The notes: generated from the letters alone by a model not told the origin. Shown: positions 1 through 8,808, counted from the first letter of the stretch. The stretch: 64,000 bases of DNA from Schlegelella_A sp038231215 (GCA_038231215.1 JBBRLS010000014.1:21316-85315), one strand, 5' to 3'. Made by a program: numbers and translations.

Positions 1-254
1 CCGAGGAAGTGCCGCAGGTCGTGCTGTCGGACATCGAGATGCCGCGCATGGACGGCTTCGACCTCGTGCGCAACCTGCGCGCCGATGCGCGCTGGCGCAA
101 TCTCCCGGTGATCATGATCACCTCGCGCATCGCCCAGAAGCACCGCGACCATGCCGCCGAACTCGGCGTCGATCACTACCTCGGCAAGCCTTACTCGGAA
201 GAGGACCTGATGGCCCTGATTGCCCGCTACACGGCGGCGCGGGTCGAGGCCTGA
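1..254 (+). CDS. Response-regulator receiver domain, C-terminal fragment (5' end outside window)
   Basis: The reading frame is open from base 3 and enters the window mid-gene; the GTG at 9 is an internal codon, not a start. The visible 84 residues are the second half of a CheY-like receiver domain: the phosphoacceptor Asp (codon 30-32) in SDIEMPRMDG, the switch Thr in MITSR and the conserved Lys in LGKPYSEEDL. The protein stops right after the domain, so the receiver is the C-terminal module. Family knowledge suggests a CheA-like hybrid kinase of the ChpA/PilL type, which often ends this way, but a stand-alone response regulator cannot be excluded because nothing upstream is visible. Confidence 0.85.
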   Translation, partial: EEVPQVVLSDIEMPRMDGFDLVRNLRADARWRNLPVIMITSRIAQKHRDHAAELGVDHYLGKPYSEEDLMALIARYTAARVEA

Positions 255-264
255 CGAGCAGCGC

Positions 265-1746
265 CTACTTCGGCTTCGGCGGCGCGCGCACGACGGCGTA
301 GCGCGCCAGCGTCTTCTCACGCGCTTCGGCGTGGTCGACGATGGGCTGTGGATAGTCGCGGCCGAGCGCGATGCCGGCCGCCTGCAGGTCGATCGGCCCG
401 GCTTCCCAGGGCGCGTGGATCAGGTCGTCGCCGAGCCGCGCCAACTGCGGCAGATAGCGGCGGATGAAGCGGCCCTCGGGGTCGAACTTGCGGCTCTGCG
501 TGAGCGGGTTGAAGATGCGAAACCAGGGCTGCGCGTCGCAACCGGTCGAAGCCGCCCACTGCCACCCGCCGTTGTTCGAGGCCAGCTCGTAGTCGATCAG
601 GTGCTCCGCGAAGTACGCCTCGCCGCGCCGCCAGTCGATGCCGAGATCCTTGACGAGAAAGCTCGCCGTCACCATGCGCAGGCGGTTGTGCATGTAGCCG
701 CTCTGGTTGATCTGCGCCATCGCCGCGTCGATCAGCGGATAGCCGGTGCGACCCTCGCACCAGGCGGCGAATGCCGCGTCGGCGTGCTTGCCGTGCTCGA
801 AGCGGATGCGGTCGTATTCCGGCTTGAAGCTGTGCCCGACGACGTTCGGATGGTGATGCAGGATCTGCTGGTAGAAGTCGCGCCAGATCAGCTCCGAGAG
901 CCAGACCTGGGCGCCGCGGCTCGCCGGTCGAGCCAGCGCGGCGCGGGCCAGCGCGCGGATCGACAGGGTACCGAAGCGAAGATGCACGCTGAGGTAGCTC
1001 GGCCCCTTCACCGCGGGGTAGTCGCGCGCCGTGTCGTAGTCGTCGATGCGGGCCAGAAAGTCGTCGAGCAAGGCTCGGCCGGCGGCGCCGCCGCCGTGCA
1101 CCTTGAGCGCGTCGAGGTTGGTCGGCAGAAAGCCGAGGGCGGCCAGCGTTGGCACGCCGGGCGAGGTGCCGACGGGCGTTGGCGCCAGAGCGGACGCGTG
1201 GCGTTCGACCGGATAGGCCTTCAGGTAGAAGTCGTCGAGCTTGCTCAGCCATGCCGTCTTGTACGGCGTGAACACGCTGTAGGGCTTGCCACTGCCGGTA
1301 AGGATCTCGCCATGCTCGAAGACGACGTGGTCCTTCGAAGTGTGCAGGGCGACGCCGCGGTCGGCGAGGGCGCCGCGCACCCTGGCGTCTCGCGCCAGCG
1401 CGTAGGGATCGTCGTCGTGGTTGGCGTAGACCGCCTGCACGTGCAAGGCCTCGGCGAGCGCCACGATCGCGTCGGCGCCCTGGCCGTGTCCAACCAGCAG
1501 GCGAACACCATGGCTGCCGTGCTGCCGGCCGAGCGCCGCCAGCTCGGTGTCGAGCGCCTCTACGCTCTGGTGGATGAACTCGACGCGTCGGTCGGCAGCA
1601 GGCAGGGCATCGAGGATGGCTCGGTCGAACACGAAGGCGCACCACACCTGGCGGGCAGCGCGCAGCGCGTGGTGCAGCGCGGCGTGGTCGTCGGCGCGCA
1701 GGTCGCGGCGGAACCAGACGAGGGCCGTGTCGAGAGGCTTTTCCAT
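265..1746 (-). CDS. phrB: Deoxyribodipyrimidine photolyase
   Basis: A 493-residue flavoprotein of the class I photolyase/cryptochrome family, expected to repair UV-induced cyclobutane pyrimidine dimers using blue light. The N-terminal antenna (Rossmann) domain begins with the characteristic WFRRDLRADDH (residues 11-21). The C-terminal FAD-binding half carries the signature NNGGWQWAAS followed by GCDAQPWFRIFNP (about residues 391-412). Length is normal for the family. It is convergent with the receiver-domain gene, with a 10-base gap, and 36 bases separate its start from the end of the glycosyltransferase gene upstream on the same strand. A CRY-DASH or signalling cryptochrome is less likely because the CPD-photolyase FAD motif is typical. 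Confidence 0.93.
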   Translation of the reverse strand: MEKPLDTALVWFRRDLRADDHAALHHALRAARQVWCAFVFDRAILDALPAADRRVEFIHQSVEALDTELAALGRQHGSHGVRLLVGHGQGADAIVALAEALHVQAVYANHDDDPYALARDARVRGALADRGVALHTSKDHVVFEHGEILTGSGKPYSVFTPYKTAWLSKLDDFYLKAYPVERHASALAPTPVGTSPGVPTLAALGFLPTNLDALKVHGGGAAGRALLDDFLARIDDYDTARDYPAVKGPSYLSVHLRFGTLSIRALARAALARPASRGAQVWLSELIWRDFYQQILHHHPNVVGHSFKPEYDRIRFEHGKHADAAFAAWCEGRTGYPLIDAAMAQINQSGYMHNRLRMVTASFLVKDLGIDWRRGEAYFAEHLIDYELASNNGGWQWAASTGCDAQPWFRIFNPLTQSRKFDPEGRFIRRYLPQLARLGDDLIHAPWEAGPIDLQAAGIALGRDYPQPIVDHAEAREKTLARYAVVRAPPKPK

Positions 1747-1782
1747 GCGCCCATCATCGGCGCACTGGCGCCCGGCCGCCGG

Positions 1783-3345
1783 TCACTCGCCGGACCCGGC
1801 GTCGACCGCGCAGGTTTCGGGCGGAACGATCGCCCAGTAGATGCGGCTATTTCCGAGCGGTGCGACGCCACCGACGTCAATCGAGCCGACGCGGGTGGCG
1901 CCCGCGAGCGGCAGCCGCGAGGCGCTCGTCGAGATGTATGTGGCGCCCATCCTGAGGAGCTGGTCGGGGGTGATCCACGGCGATTTGGTGAAGTCGCCGT
2001 CTTCGAGCACGCGGGCGCGTCCGTCGCCGTAGACGGAAACCATGCCGGCCTCGAAGCTCGGTCCCACCACGATCGAGAGCGGGCAGAGCGAGCTGTCCTT
2101 CCAGTCGCGTCGCACGGCATCGGCGAGCGCTTGCGCCGGGTAGCGCGAATCGATCCTCGCGCTGCCGCCCGAGTTCGCGGCAGGCAGCACGGTGACGGCG
2201 AGAAAGACGGCGTGCAGCAGCAGCGCCAGGCCGATCCAGGCCGGCCCGGCGACGACGGCGTGCCGGCGAACGCGCCAAGCGAGCCAGAGCGCGCCGAACT
2301 GCAGCGCCTGGTAGCCCCAGTGATTCTGCAACGCGATGCCCAGCAGCGGTCCGGTCGCGACTGTCGCCAGCAGCGGGAACACGAGCAGTCCCGTCAGCCA
2401 GGCGCGGCGGGTTTGCGCAGCGGCAGCCTCGCCGGCGCGACGCTCCGGGTCCGCGGCCGGCCCAGGGAGAAGCGCCAACAGGCCGGCGAAAAGCAGCGCC
2501 GGAAATACGAGCCGGATCTGCTGCGCGAGAAAGCTGACGACGTTCCATGCGCGGCCCGGCCCGTCGAGCGTTTGCCCGTGCTGCATCGCATAGTCGAGCG
2601 TGCCGAAGCGATGCTCGACCATCCAGGCGAAGTGCGGGGCGAAGAGGGCCGCAGCGACGAGGACCGCGCAAGCCAGCCCGCGGCGCACCCGGAGATCGGC
2701 CAGGCGCCCGTCGAGCGCGAGCGCGAGCACGATGCCGGCCAGCGGCAACACGGCCTGGTACTTGGCCAGCATCGCGGCGCCGGCGGCCAGGCCGGTCGCC
2801 AGCCACCATCCGCGGGCCCGACGCTCGGAAGCGAGTGCGCGCAAGACGCACCACGCCGTGGCCGACACGGCGACCATCAGCACGGTGTTGTGGTTGAACA
2901 GATTGGCGCGGGCCGAGAACGGCTGTTGCAGGCCCCACAGCAGCAGCGCCAGCCCCGCGACGCCGGGGCCGAGCAGCCGGCGCGCGATCGCGAAGGTGAA
3001 GCCGGCGTTGCCGATGGCGCACGCCGCAGCGAGCACGGAGGGCCAGGCCGGCGACGGCCCGAACACACCGATCGCCGCGGCGAGCAGCCAGGTGGGCAGC
3101 GGCGGATGCTTGTGGTAGCCCCACTCGACGCTATGGGCCCAGGTGAACTGCTCGAAGTGGTCGCCCCATTGCGCGCTGTCGAACGCCATGCCCGTTGCGA
3201 CCCAGCCCGCGACCAGCGTCATCGCCAGCCAGGGGATGCTGCGCAAGACCCACGCCTCGTCGGCGGCGGCTCTGCCGATGGCCGACCCTTGCAGACGACG
3301 GTCGAAGACAGGGGTCGTAGCGAAACGGATCGGGGAGGTGCTCAC
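1783..3345 (-). CDS. Membrane glycosyltransferase, GT39/ArnT-like (PMT_2 family)
   Basis: A 520-residue polytopic inner-membrane protein with roughly 10-12 hydrophobic segments. The first periplasmic loop carries an acidic pair in GDHFEQF (about residues 61-67) followed by GYHKHPPLPTW (about 75-85), the hallmark of ArnT/PMT_2 enzymes that transfer a sugar from an undecaprenyl- or polyprenyl-phosphate donor to a lipid or protein. The C-terminal third is a soluble periplasmic segment. The acceptor cannot be told from sequence: lipid A modification, O-antigen decoration and protein glycosylation are all possible. It lies alone next to phrB, on the same strand, and diverges from yqgE across a 160-base spacer. 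Confidence 0.8.
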   Translation of the reverse strand: MSTSPIRFATTPVFDRRLQGSAIGRAAADEAWVLRSIPWLAMTLVAGWVATGMAFDSAQWGDHFEQFTWAHSVEWGYHKHPPLPTWLLAAAIGVFGPSPAWPSVLAAACAIGNAGFTFAIARRLLGPGVAGLALLLWGLQQPFSARANLFNHNTVLMVAVSATAWCVLRALASERRARGWWLATGLAAGAAMLAKYQAVLPLAGIVLALALDGRLADLRVRRGLACAVLVAAALFAPHFAWMVEHRFGTLDYAMQHGQTLDGPGRAWNVVSFLAQQIRLVFPALLFAGLLALLPGPAADPERRAGEAAAAQTRRAWLTGLLVFPLLATVATGPLLGIALQNHWGYQALQFGALWLAWRVRRHAVVAGPAWIGLALLLHAVFLAVTVLPAANSGGSARIDSRYPAQALADAVRRDWKDSSLCPLSIVVGPSFEAGMVSVYGDGRARVLEDGDFTKSPWITPDQLLRMGATYISTSASRLPLAGATRVGSIDVGGVAPLGNSRIYWAIVPPETCAVDAGSGE

Positions 3346-3496
3346 GCCAGCACTCGCGGGAAAGGGACTGTGGGGGGTCAGGGCGTGCGCCGAGCGAGCC
3401 GGATGACCATTGTTTCTGATTGTAAAGACAGGTCGCTCGTCGCCTGTTCGCGTTGACCCGAATTCCGATGAGCGGCTCGGCCCGGAGCGGACGGAA

Positions 3497-3502
3497 TAAA
3501 AT
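3497..3502 (+). promoter_or_regulatory. -10-like box close to the yqgE start
   Basis: TAAAAT sits 7 bases before the ATG at 3510. A transcript begun at the usual distance would start on or next to that ATG, which supports 3510 as start. No convincing -35 box is visible. Confidence 0.4.
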
Positions 3503-3509
3503 GCTGGCC

Positions 3510-4097
3510 ATGCCGGGCTCTCCGATCAACCTCACGAACCAGTTCCTGATCGCCATGCCGGGCATGGGCGACGGCCCCTTCGCGGGCACAGTCGTCTACC
3601 TGTGCGAGCACACCGAGAAGGGCGCGCTCGGCCTGGTCATCAACAAGCCGATCGACATCACCCTGAAGAACCTGTTCGAGAAGGTCGAACTCTCGCTCGA
3701 CCGCGCGGACCTGGCCGAATCGCCCGTCTATTTCGGCGGCCCGGTGCAGACCGAGCGGGGCTTCGTGCTCCACGAGCCGCTGGTCGACGAAGCTGGCGCC
3801 GACAGTGGCTACAACTCGTCGCTGAAGATCGAGGGCGGCCTCGAGATGACGACGAGCAAGGACGTGCTGGAAGCGCTCTCGAGCGGTGCCGGACCGAAGC
3901 GGGTGCTGGTCACGCTCGGCTACAGCGGCTGGGCGGCCGGCCAGCTCGAAGACGAGATGAGCAACAACGGCTGGATCAACGTCGAGGCCGAGCCGGGCAT
4001 CATTTTCGACACGCCGGTGGGCGAGCGCTACGACAAGGCGCTGTCGCTGCTGGGCATCGACGTCGGCATGCTGAGCTCGGCGGCGGGGCACGCGTGA
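3510..4097 (+). CDS. yqgE: YqgE/AlgH family protein
   Basis: 195 residues, a UPF0301 (YqgE/AlgH) protein of unsettled biochemical role; in Pseudomonas the AlgH homologue was first linked to alginate regulation. Recognisable family blocks are LTNQFLIAMPGM, VVYLCEH and GALGLVINKP near the N-terminus and GYSGWAAGQLE in the C-terminal half. In-frame starts also exist at 3453 (TTG), 3468 and 3501. ATG 3510 is preferred because it gives the usual family N-terminus and follows a TAAAAT box by 7 bases. The stop codon overlaps the GTG of ruvX, a conserved neighbourhood (yqgE-yqgF) in many proteobacteria. Confidence 0.88.
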   Translation: MPGSPINLTNQFLIAMPGMGDGPFAGTVVYLCEHTEKGALGLVINKPIDITLKNLFEKVELSLDRADLAESPVYFGGPVQTERGFVLHEPLVDEAGADSGYNSSLKIEGGLEMTTSKDVLEALSSGAGPKRVLVTLGYSGWAAGQLEDEMSNNGWINVEAEPGIIFDTPVGERYDKALSLLGIDVGMLSSAAGHA

Positions 4098-4504
4098 GGC
4101 GTTCTCTGGCGCCTTCTACCGCAATCCTCTCCTTTCTTGCTTTCGATTTCGGCACGAAACGCGTCGGCGTCGCCAGCGGCAATTCGCTGACGCGAAGCGC
4201 CGCGCCGCTCGGCACGATCGCCACGCAGGGCGAGGCGCGCTTCGAAGCGATCGGCCGGCTCGTCGCCGAGTGGAAGCCGGCGGCACTGGTCGTCGGTGTG
4301 CCCTTCCATCCCGACGGCGCCAGCCACCTGAACACCGAGCGGGCGCGCCGCTTCGGCCGCCAGTTGCGGTCGCGTTTCGGCCTGCCCGTGCACGAGGTCG
4401 ACGAGCGCTACACGACGACCGAAGCCCGCGCCGGCGGCGCGGGAGATCTCGACGCCGCTGCTGCGGCCATCATCCTCGAGCAGTTCCTGGCGGACGCGAA
4501 ATGA
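4094..4504 (+). CDS. ruvX: Putative pre-16S rRNA nuclease / Holliday junction resolvase-like RuvX (YqgF)
   Basis: 136 residues with the RNase H-like fold of the YqgF family, which acts in 5' maturation of pre-16S rRNA and was earlier proposed as a Holliday junction resolvase. The first catalytic Asp is in AFDFGTKRVGVA (Asp18), followed by VVGVPFHPDG, DERYTTTEA and the C-terminal GDLDAAAAAIIL acidic motif. The GTG start overlaps the stop of yqgE (GTGA), so translation is probably coupled. Its own stop overlaps the ATG of pyrR by four bases. Confidence 0.9.
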   Translation: MRRSLAPSTAILSFLAFDFGTKRVGVASGNSLTRSAAPLGTIATQGEARFEAIGRLVAEWKPAALVVGVPFHPDGASHLNTERARRFGRQLRSRFGLPVHEVDERYTTTEARAGGAGDLDAAAAAIILEQFLADAK

Positions 4505-4995
4505 GCGCCATCGACCTCGACGCCGAATCGCTCTACGCGGACCTTCTTACTGGCGTGCGAGGCCTGCTCGCGCCCGACGGCGTGCTCGTCGGCATCTGGT
4601 CCGGCGGCGCATGGCTGGCCGAGCGCCTGCAGCGCGACTGCGGCCTTGCAGGCGAGCCGGGCGTCATCTCGAGCGCCTTGCACCGCGACGATTTCTCGCG
4701 GCGTGGCCTGACCGCAGGCGCCGATCACACCAGGCTGCCGTTCGAGGTCGAAGGGCGCCGCATCGTCCTCGTCGACGACGTGCTCTACACCGGGCGGACG
4801 ATCCGCGCCGCCATCAACGAGCTCTACGACTTCGGCCGGCCGGCCAGCGTGGCGCTGGCCGTGCTGGTGGACCGCGGCGGTCGCGAGATGCCCATCGAGG
4901 CGGCCTGTGCGGTCGCGAAGATCGCGCTGCCGGCTTCGCAGCGGCTCTCGCTGGCGCGTGACGAGCTTGGCCGCTTCAGCTTCGAGATCCGATAG
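4501..4995 (+). CDS. pyrR: PyrR-type phosphoribosyltransferase (pyr regulator/uracil phosphoribosyltransferase)
   Basis: 164 residues of the type I PRTase fold with the PRPP loop VDDVLYTGRT at residues 91-100. In Gram-positives PyrR binds pyr mRNA attenuators and has weak UPRTase activity. In proteobacteria it commonly heads a pyrR-pyrB-pyrC' operon, exactly as here. I see no obvious attenuator before pyrB: only 13 bases separate the genes. An RNA-binding role at this locus is therefore not supported by the sequence, and salvage or a protein-level role remains possible. Confidence 0.87.
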   Translation: MSAIDLDAESLYADLLTGVRGLLAPDGVLVGIWSGGAWLAERLQRDCGLAGEPGVISSALHRDDFSRRGLTAGADHTRLPFEVEGRRIVLVDDVLYTGRTIRAAINELYDFGRPASVALAVLVDRGGREMPIEAACAVAKIALPASQRLSLARDELGRFSFEIR

Positions 4996-5008
4996 GCGCG
5001 CGCTGACC

Positions 5009-5971
5009 ATGTTCGTTCGCCGCAACCCGCAACTCAACCGCAACGACGAGCTCATCCATCTGCTCTCGATCGAGGGCTTGCCGGCTTCCATCGTCAACCA
5101 CGTCCTCGACACCGCGGGCACCTTTCTCAGCGTCAACGACCGCGAGGTGAAGAAGGTGCCGCTGCTGCGCGGCAAGAGCATCTTCAACCTCTTCTTCGAG
5201 AACTCGACGCGCACCCGCACGACCTTCGAAATCGCCGCCAAGCGCCTTTCGGCCGACGTCATCAATCTCGACATCGCGCGCTCATCGACAGCCAAGGGCG
5301 AGAGCCTGCTCGACACCATCGCCAACCTCTCGGCGATGCATGCCGACATGTTCGTCGTGCGCCATTCGGAGAGCGGCGCGCCCTACCTGATCGCGCGGCA
5401 CTGCGCGCCGCACGTGCACGTGATCAACGCCGGCGACGGCAGGCACTCGCATCCGACGCAGGGCCTGCTCGACATGTACACGATCCGCCACTACAAGAAG
5501 GACTTCAGGAACCTGACCGTGGCGATCGTCGGCGACATCGTCCACTCGCGCGTCGCGCGCTCGGACATCCACGCGCTGACGACGCTCGGCGTTCCCGAGA
5601 TCCGCGCCGTCGGCCCGAAGACGCTGGTGCCGGGCGACCTGAAGGAGATGGGCGTTCGCGTCTGCCACGACATGAGCGAGGGCATCCGCGGCGCCGACGT
5701 GATCATCATGCTGCGCCTGCAGAACGAGCGCATGGGCGGGGCGATGCTGCCGAGCGCGGGCGAGTTCTTCAAGACCTTCGGCCTGACCGCCGAAAAGCTG
5801 GCCCTCGCCAAGCCCGACGCCATCGTCATGCACCCCGGGCCCATCAATCGCGGCGTCGAGATCGATTCGAGCATCGCCGACGGCGCGCAGAGCGTCATCC
5901 TGCCGCAGGTGACCTTCGGCATCGCCGTGCGAATGGCGGTGATGTCGATCATCGCCGGCAACAGTGCATGA
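5009..5971 (+). CDS. pyrB: Aspartate carbamoyltransferase catalytic subunit
   Basis: 320 residues; catalyses condensation of carbamoyl phosphate and aspartate in de novo pyrimidine synthesis. Seen directly: the carbamoyl-phosphate loop STRTRT (residues 66-71), HPTQGLLDMYT, LRLQNERM and the C-terminal HPGPINRGVEI. ATG 5009 is chosen because it gives a normal N-terminus; the frame is open further upstream inside pyrR. The next gene is a catalytically degenerate dihydroorotase. Family knowledge says class A ATCases of this kind are dodecamers that need that partner. No pyrI is present. Confidence 0.96.
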   Translation: MFVRRNPQLNRNDELIHLLSIEGLPASIVNHVLDTAGTFLSVNDREVKKVPLLRGKSIFNLFFENSTRTRTTFEIAAKRLSADVINLDIARSSTAKGESLLDTIANLSAMHADMFVVRHSESGAPYLIARHCAPHVHVINAGDGRHSHPTQGLLDMYTIRHYKKDFRNLTVAIVGDIVHSRVARSDIHALTTLGVPEIRAVGPKTLVPGDLKEMGVRVCHDMSEGIRGADVIIMLRLQNERMGGAMLPSAGEFFKTFGLTAEKLALAKPDAIVMHPGPINRGVEIDSSIADGAQSVILPQVTFGIAVRMAVMSIIAGNSA

Positions 5972-5987
5972 AGCGAGGCAGCCCGCG

Positions 5988-7307
5988 ATGAAGACGCTGA
6001 TCTCGAACGCCCGCCTGGTCGACCCGTTGACCGGTCGCGACGAACAAGGCGTGGTCGCGATCGCCGACGGACGCATCGTCGCCAGCGGCGCCAGGCCGCC
6101 GAGCGACTTCACGCCCGAGCGGACCATCGACGCCGAAGGCGCGGTGGTCGCGCCCGGCCTCGTCGACCTCTGCGCGCGCCTCGGCGAGCCCGGCCATGAG
6201 CATGAAGGTATGCTCGAATCGGAGCTTGCTGCGGCGGTGGCTGGCGGCGTCACCAGCCTGGTCTGCCCACCCGACACCGACCCGGTGCTCGACGAGCCCG
6301 GTCTCGTCGAGATGCTCAAGTACCGGGCGAGGAGCCTCGACCTGGCACGCGTCTATCCGCTCGGCGCGCTGACGCGCGGCCTGGCCGGCGAGGCCATCAC
6401 CGAGATGGCCGAACTGACCGAGGCCGGCTGCGTCGGCTTCGCGCAGGCCGACGTCGCCATCAAGGACACGCTGGTCCTGCACCGCGCGCTGCAATACGCG
6501 GCGACCTTCGGCTACACGGTCTGGCTGCGCCCGAGCGACGCCTGGCTCGGCGAGGGCGTCGCCGCGAAGGGTCCGCTCGCCACGCGCATGGGCCTTTCGG
6601 GCGTGCCGGTGATCGCCGAGACGATCGCCCTGGCGACGATCTTCGAGCTGGTGCGCGATACCGGCGCGCGCGTTCACCTGTGCCGGCTGAGCAGCGCGGC
6701 CGGCGTCGCCTTGGTGCGCCAGGCCAAGTCGGAGGGCCTGCCGGTGAGCTGCGATGCCAGCATCCACCAGCTTCATCTGATCGACCTCGATATCGGCTAT
6801 TTCGACGCGGCGATGCGCCTCGTACCGCCGTTGCGCCAGCAGCGCGATCGAGACGCCATCCGCGCCGCGCTCGGCGACGGCACCATCGACGCGCTGGTCA
6901 GCGACCACACGCCGGTGGCCGAAGACGAGAAGCAGCTCCCCTTCGCCGAGGCCACGCCCGGCGCGACCGGGCTCGAGCTGCTGCTCGGCCTGGCGCTCAA
7001 GTGGGGCGAGGCTTCGGGTCTCGGCCTCGCGCCCACGCTGGCTGGGGTGACGAGCCGACCTGCCGCCGTGCTCGCCCGCTCGAGCCTGGCCGTGCTCGAT
7101 GCGCCGCAAGGCCTGGCCGTCGGCGCGCCCGCCGATCTGTGCGTGTTCGATCCGGGTCGCTCGTGGCAGCTCGACACGGCGCTGCTCAGCAGCCGCAGCC
7201 GGCACACGCCGTTTGCCGGCAACGAGCTGTTCGGGCGCGTGCGCTGGACGCTCGTCGCCGGCCGCGTTGCGCACGAAGGCCGCGAGGCGGCGTCTCCGCG
7301 CGACTAG
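5988..7307 (+). CDS. pyrC': Inactive dihydroorotase-like subunit (PyrC'/PyrX)
   Basis: 439 residues of the amidohydrolase fold, homologous to dihydroorotase. Where an active enzyme has the metal-binding DxHxH after APGLVD, this protein reads DLCARLGEPG (residues 60-69): Cys62 and Arg64 stand in place of the two zinc histidines. The late SDHTPV motif is retained. In Pseudomonas putida and relatives such a non-catalytic PyrC' is a required structural partner of PyrB, and the 16-base distance to pyrB fits that. The GTG at 5964 would overlap pyrB; ATG 5988 gives the proper family N-terminus. A functional dihydroorotase must be encoded elsewhere. Confidence 0.9.
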   Translation: MKTLISNARLVDPLTGRDEQGVVAIADGRIVASGARPPSDFTPERTIDAEGAVVAPGLVDLCARLGEPGHEHEGMLESELAAAVAGGVTSLVCPPDTDPVLDEPGLVEMLKYRARSLDLARVYPLGALTRGLAGEAITEMAELTEAGCVGFAQADVAIKDTLVLHRALQYAATFGYTVWLRPSDAWLGEGVAAKGPLATRMGLSGVPVIAETIALATIFELVRDTGARVHLCRLSSAAGVALVRQAKSEGLPVSCDASIHQLHLIDLDIGYFDAAMRLVPPLRQQRDRDAIRAALGDGTIDALVSDHTPVAEDEKQLPFAEATPGATGLELLLGLALKWGEASGLGLAPTLAGVTSRPAAVLARSSLAVLDAPQGLAVGAPADLCVFDPGRSWQLDTALLSSRSRHTPFAGNELFGRVRWTLVAGRVAHEGREAASPRD

Positions 7308-7327
7308 GCGTCGGGATCGCGACGCAT

Positions 7328-8080
7328 ATGCGCCGTCTGCGCGCCGTCGGGCGCCTGCTTCGCTGCGTCGTGCACGGGCTGCACGGTCTCGGCCTCGTGC
7401 TGTTCCGCTTTCAATCGCTGTCCGTCGTCGCGCGGCAGGCGAGGATCCGCTGGTGGTCGGCGAAGATGCTGCGCCTTATCGGCATCGATCTGCGCGTCGA
7501 AGGAACGCCGGCTTCGGGCGGCGTGTTGCTCGCGGCCAATCACATCTCGTGGCTCGACATCATGGTCGTCCATGCCGTCGTTCCCGAAGCGCGCTTCGTC
7601 TCCAAGGCCGATGTGAAGTCCTGGCCGCTCGTCGCGCGCCTGGTCGACTCGGCCGGCACGCTCTATCTCGAGCGCGAGCGAAAGCGCGATGCCTTGCGCG
7701 TCGTCCACGACATGGCCGAGGCCTTGCGCGCCGGTCAAACGGTGGCCGTCTTTCCCGAGGGCACGACCTCGACCGGCCATGGCCTCCTGCCGTTTCACGC
7801 CAACCTGCTGCAAGCGGCGATCGCCACGGCAACACCGGTGCAACCGGTGGCATTGCGCTTCTCCGACCGCACGCACACCGTCAGCGAGGCGATGGAGTTC
7901 GTCGGCAACACCACGCTCATGCAGAGCCTGTGGCAGTCGGCTTGCGGCGAAGGCGTCGTCGCCCGGTTGGTGTTCCTGCCGCCGCGCGACTCGGCCGGCG
8001 CAGATCGGCGTCAGCTCGCGGCCCGCTTGCGCGCCGATATCGGCGCGGCGCTGGGAGTCGCTCAGCCGCCAGAGGCCTGA
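7328..8080 (+). CDS. plsC: 1-acyl-sn-glycerol-3-phosphate acyltransferase (PlsC family)
   Basis: 250 residues; a membrane-associated acyltransferase that would make phosphatidic acid from lysophosphatidic acid. The catalytic block is NHISWLD (His72 and Asp77, the HX4D motif), and the phosphate-binding FPEGTTSTG lies at 142-150. An N-terminal hydrophobic stretch (about 15-32) fits membrane anchoring. It begins 20 bases after pyrC' and is probably cotranscribed. Its last 19 bases overlap the 3' end of gpmA on the other strand. An ornithine-lipid acyltransferase of the same family cannot be excluded. Confidence 0.85.
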   Translation: MRRLRAVGRLLRCVVHGLHGLGLVLFRFQSLSVVARQARIRWWSAKMLRLIGIDLRVEGTPASGGVLLAANHISWLDIMVVHAVVPEARFVSKADVKSWPLVARLVDSAGTLYLERERKRDALRVVHDMAEALRAGQTVAVFPEGTTSTGHGLLPFHANLLQAAIATATPVQPVALRFSDRTHTVSEAMEFVGNTTLMQSLWQSACGEGVVARLVFLPPRDSAGADRRQLAARLRADIGAALGVAQPPEA

Positions 8081-8808
8081 CGCGCGACGGCTGCTGCTGC
8101 GGCGGCGGCTGCTTCTGCGTCACCGAGGTAGTAGCTGCGGATCGGCTTGAGCGCGTCGTCGAGGTCGTAGACGAGCGGGATGCCGTTCGGGATGTTCAGG
8201 CCGACGATGTCGTCGTCGGAGATGCCGTCGAGGTATTTCACGAGCGCGCGCATGCTGTTGCCGTGCGCCGAGACGAGCAGGCGTTCGCCGGCAAGAATCG
8301 CCGGTGCCAGCGTCGCGTGCCAGAACGGAAGGACGCGCGCGACGGTGTCCTTCAGGCACTCGGTGAGCGGCACCTCGTCGTCTTTCAGATCCCGGTAGCG
8401 CGGGTCGGCCCGCTCGCTGCGCGGATCGCCCGGGTCGAGCGCGGGTGGCGGCACGTCGTAGCTGCGCCGCCAGGCGAGCACCTGCGAGTCTCCGAACTTG
8501 CGCGCCGTCTCGGCCTTGTCGAGGCCCTGCAGCGCGCCATAGTGGCGCTCGTTGAGCCGCCACTCGTCCGCGATCGGGAGCCAGGTCCGGTCCATCTCGT
8601 CCAGTGCGTACCAAAGCGTCCAGATCGCCCGCTTCAACACCGAGGTGTAGCAGCGATCGAACTCGTAGCCTTCCTGCTTCAGCAGCCGGCCCGCCTGGCG
8701 CGCCTGATCGGCGCCCTTGGCGGTGAGATCGACATCGGTCCAGCCGGTGAAGCGGTTCTCGAGGTTCCAGGTCGATTCGCCGTGGCGGACGAGAACGAGC
8801 TTGTGCAT
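8062..8808 (-). CDS. gpmA: 2,3-bisphosphoglycerate-dependent phosphoglycerate mutase
   Basis: 248 residues; interconverts 3- and 2-phosphoglycerate in glycolysis and gluconeogenesis. The phosphohistidine motif RHGESTWN is at residues 8-15 (His9), with ERHYGALQG and the C-terminal SAHGNSMRAL as further signatures. Codon 8808 is chosen because the family begins just before RHG; the open frame extends upstream into the intergenic region. An odd feature is the run of eight alanines near the C-terminus, just before the end. The 3' end overlaps plsC convergently by 19 bases. Confidence 0.95.
   Translation of the reverse strand: MHKLVLVRHGESTWNLENRFTGWTDVDLTAKGADQARQAGRLLKQEGYEFDRCYTSVLKRAIWTLWYALDEMDRTWLPIADEWRLNERHYGALQGLDKAETARKFGDSQVLAWRRSYDVPPPALDPGDPRSERADPRYRDLKDDEVPLTECLKDTVARVLPFWHATLAPAILAGERLLVSAHGNSMRALVKYLDGISDDDIVGLNIPNGIPLVYDLDDALKPIRSYYLGDAEAAAAAAAAVARQASGG

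Noticed and set aside
220..3456. 1078-codon open frame opposite phrB and the GT39 gene
   Set aside because: It is antisense to two well-supported genes, has no recognisable domain and is Arg/Ala/Gln-rich low-complexity sequence typical of GC-rich shadow frames.
4996..5008. PyrR-dependent attenuator before pyrB
   Set aside because: The pyrR-pyrB gap is only 13 bases, too short for antiterminator and terminator hairpins.
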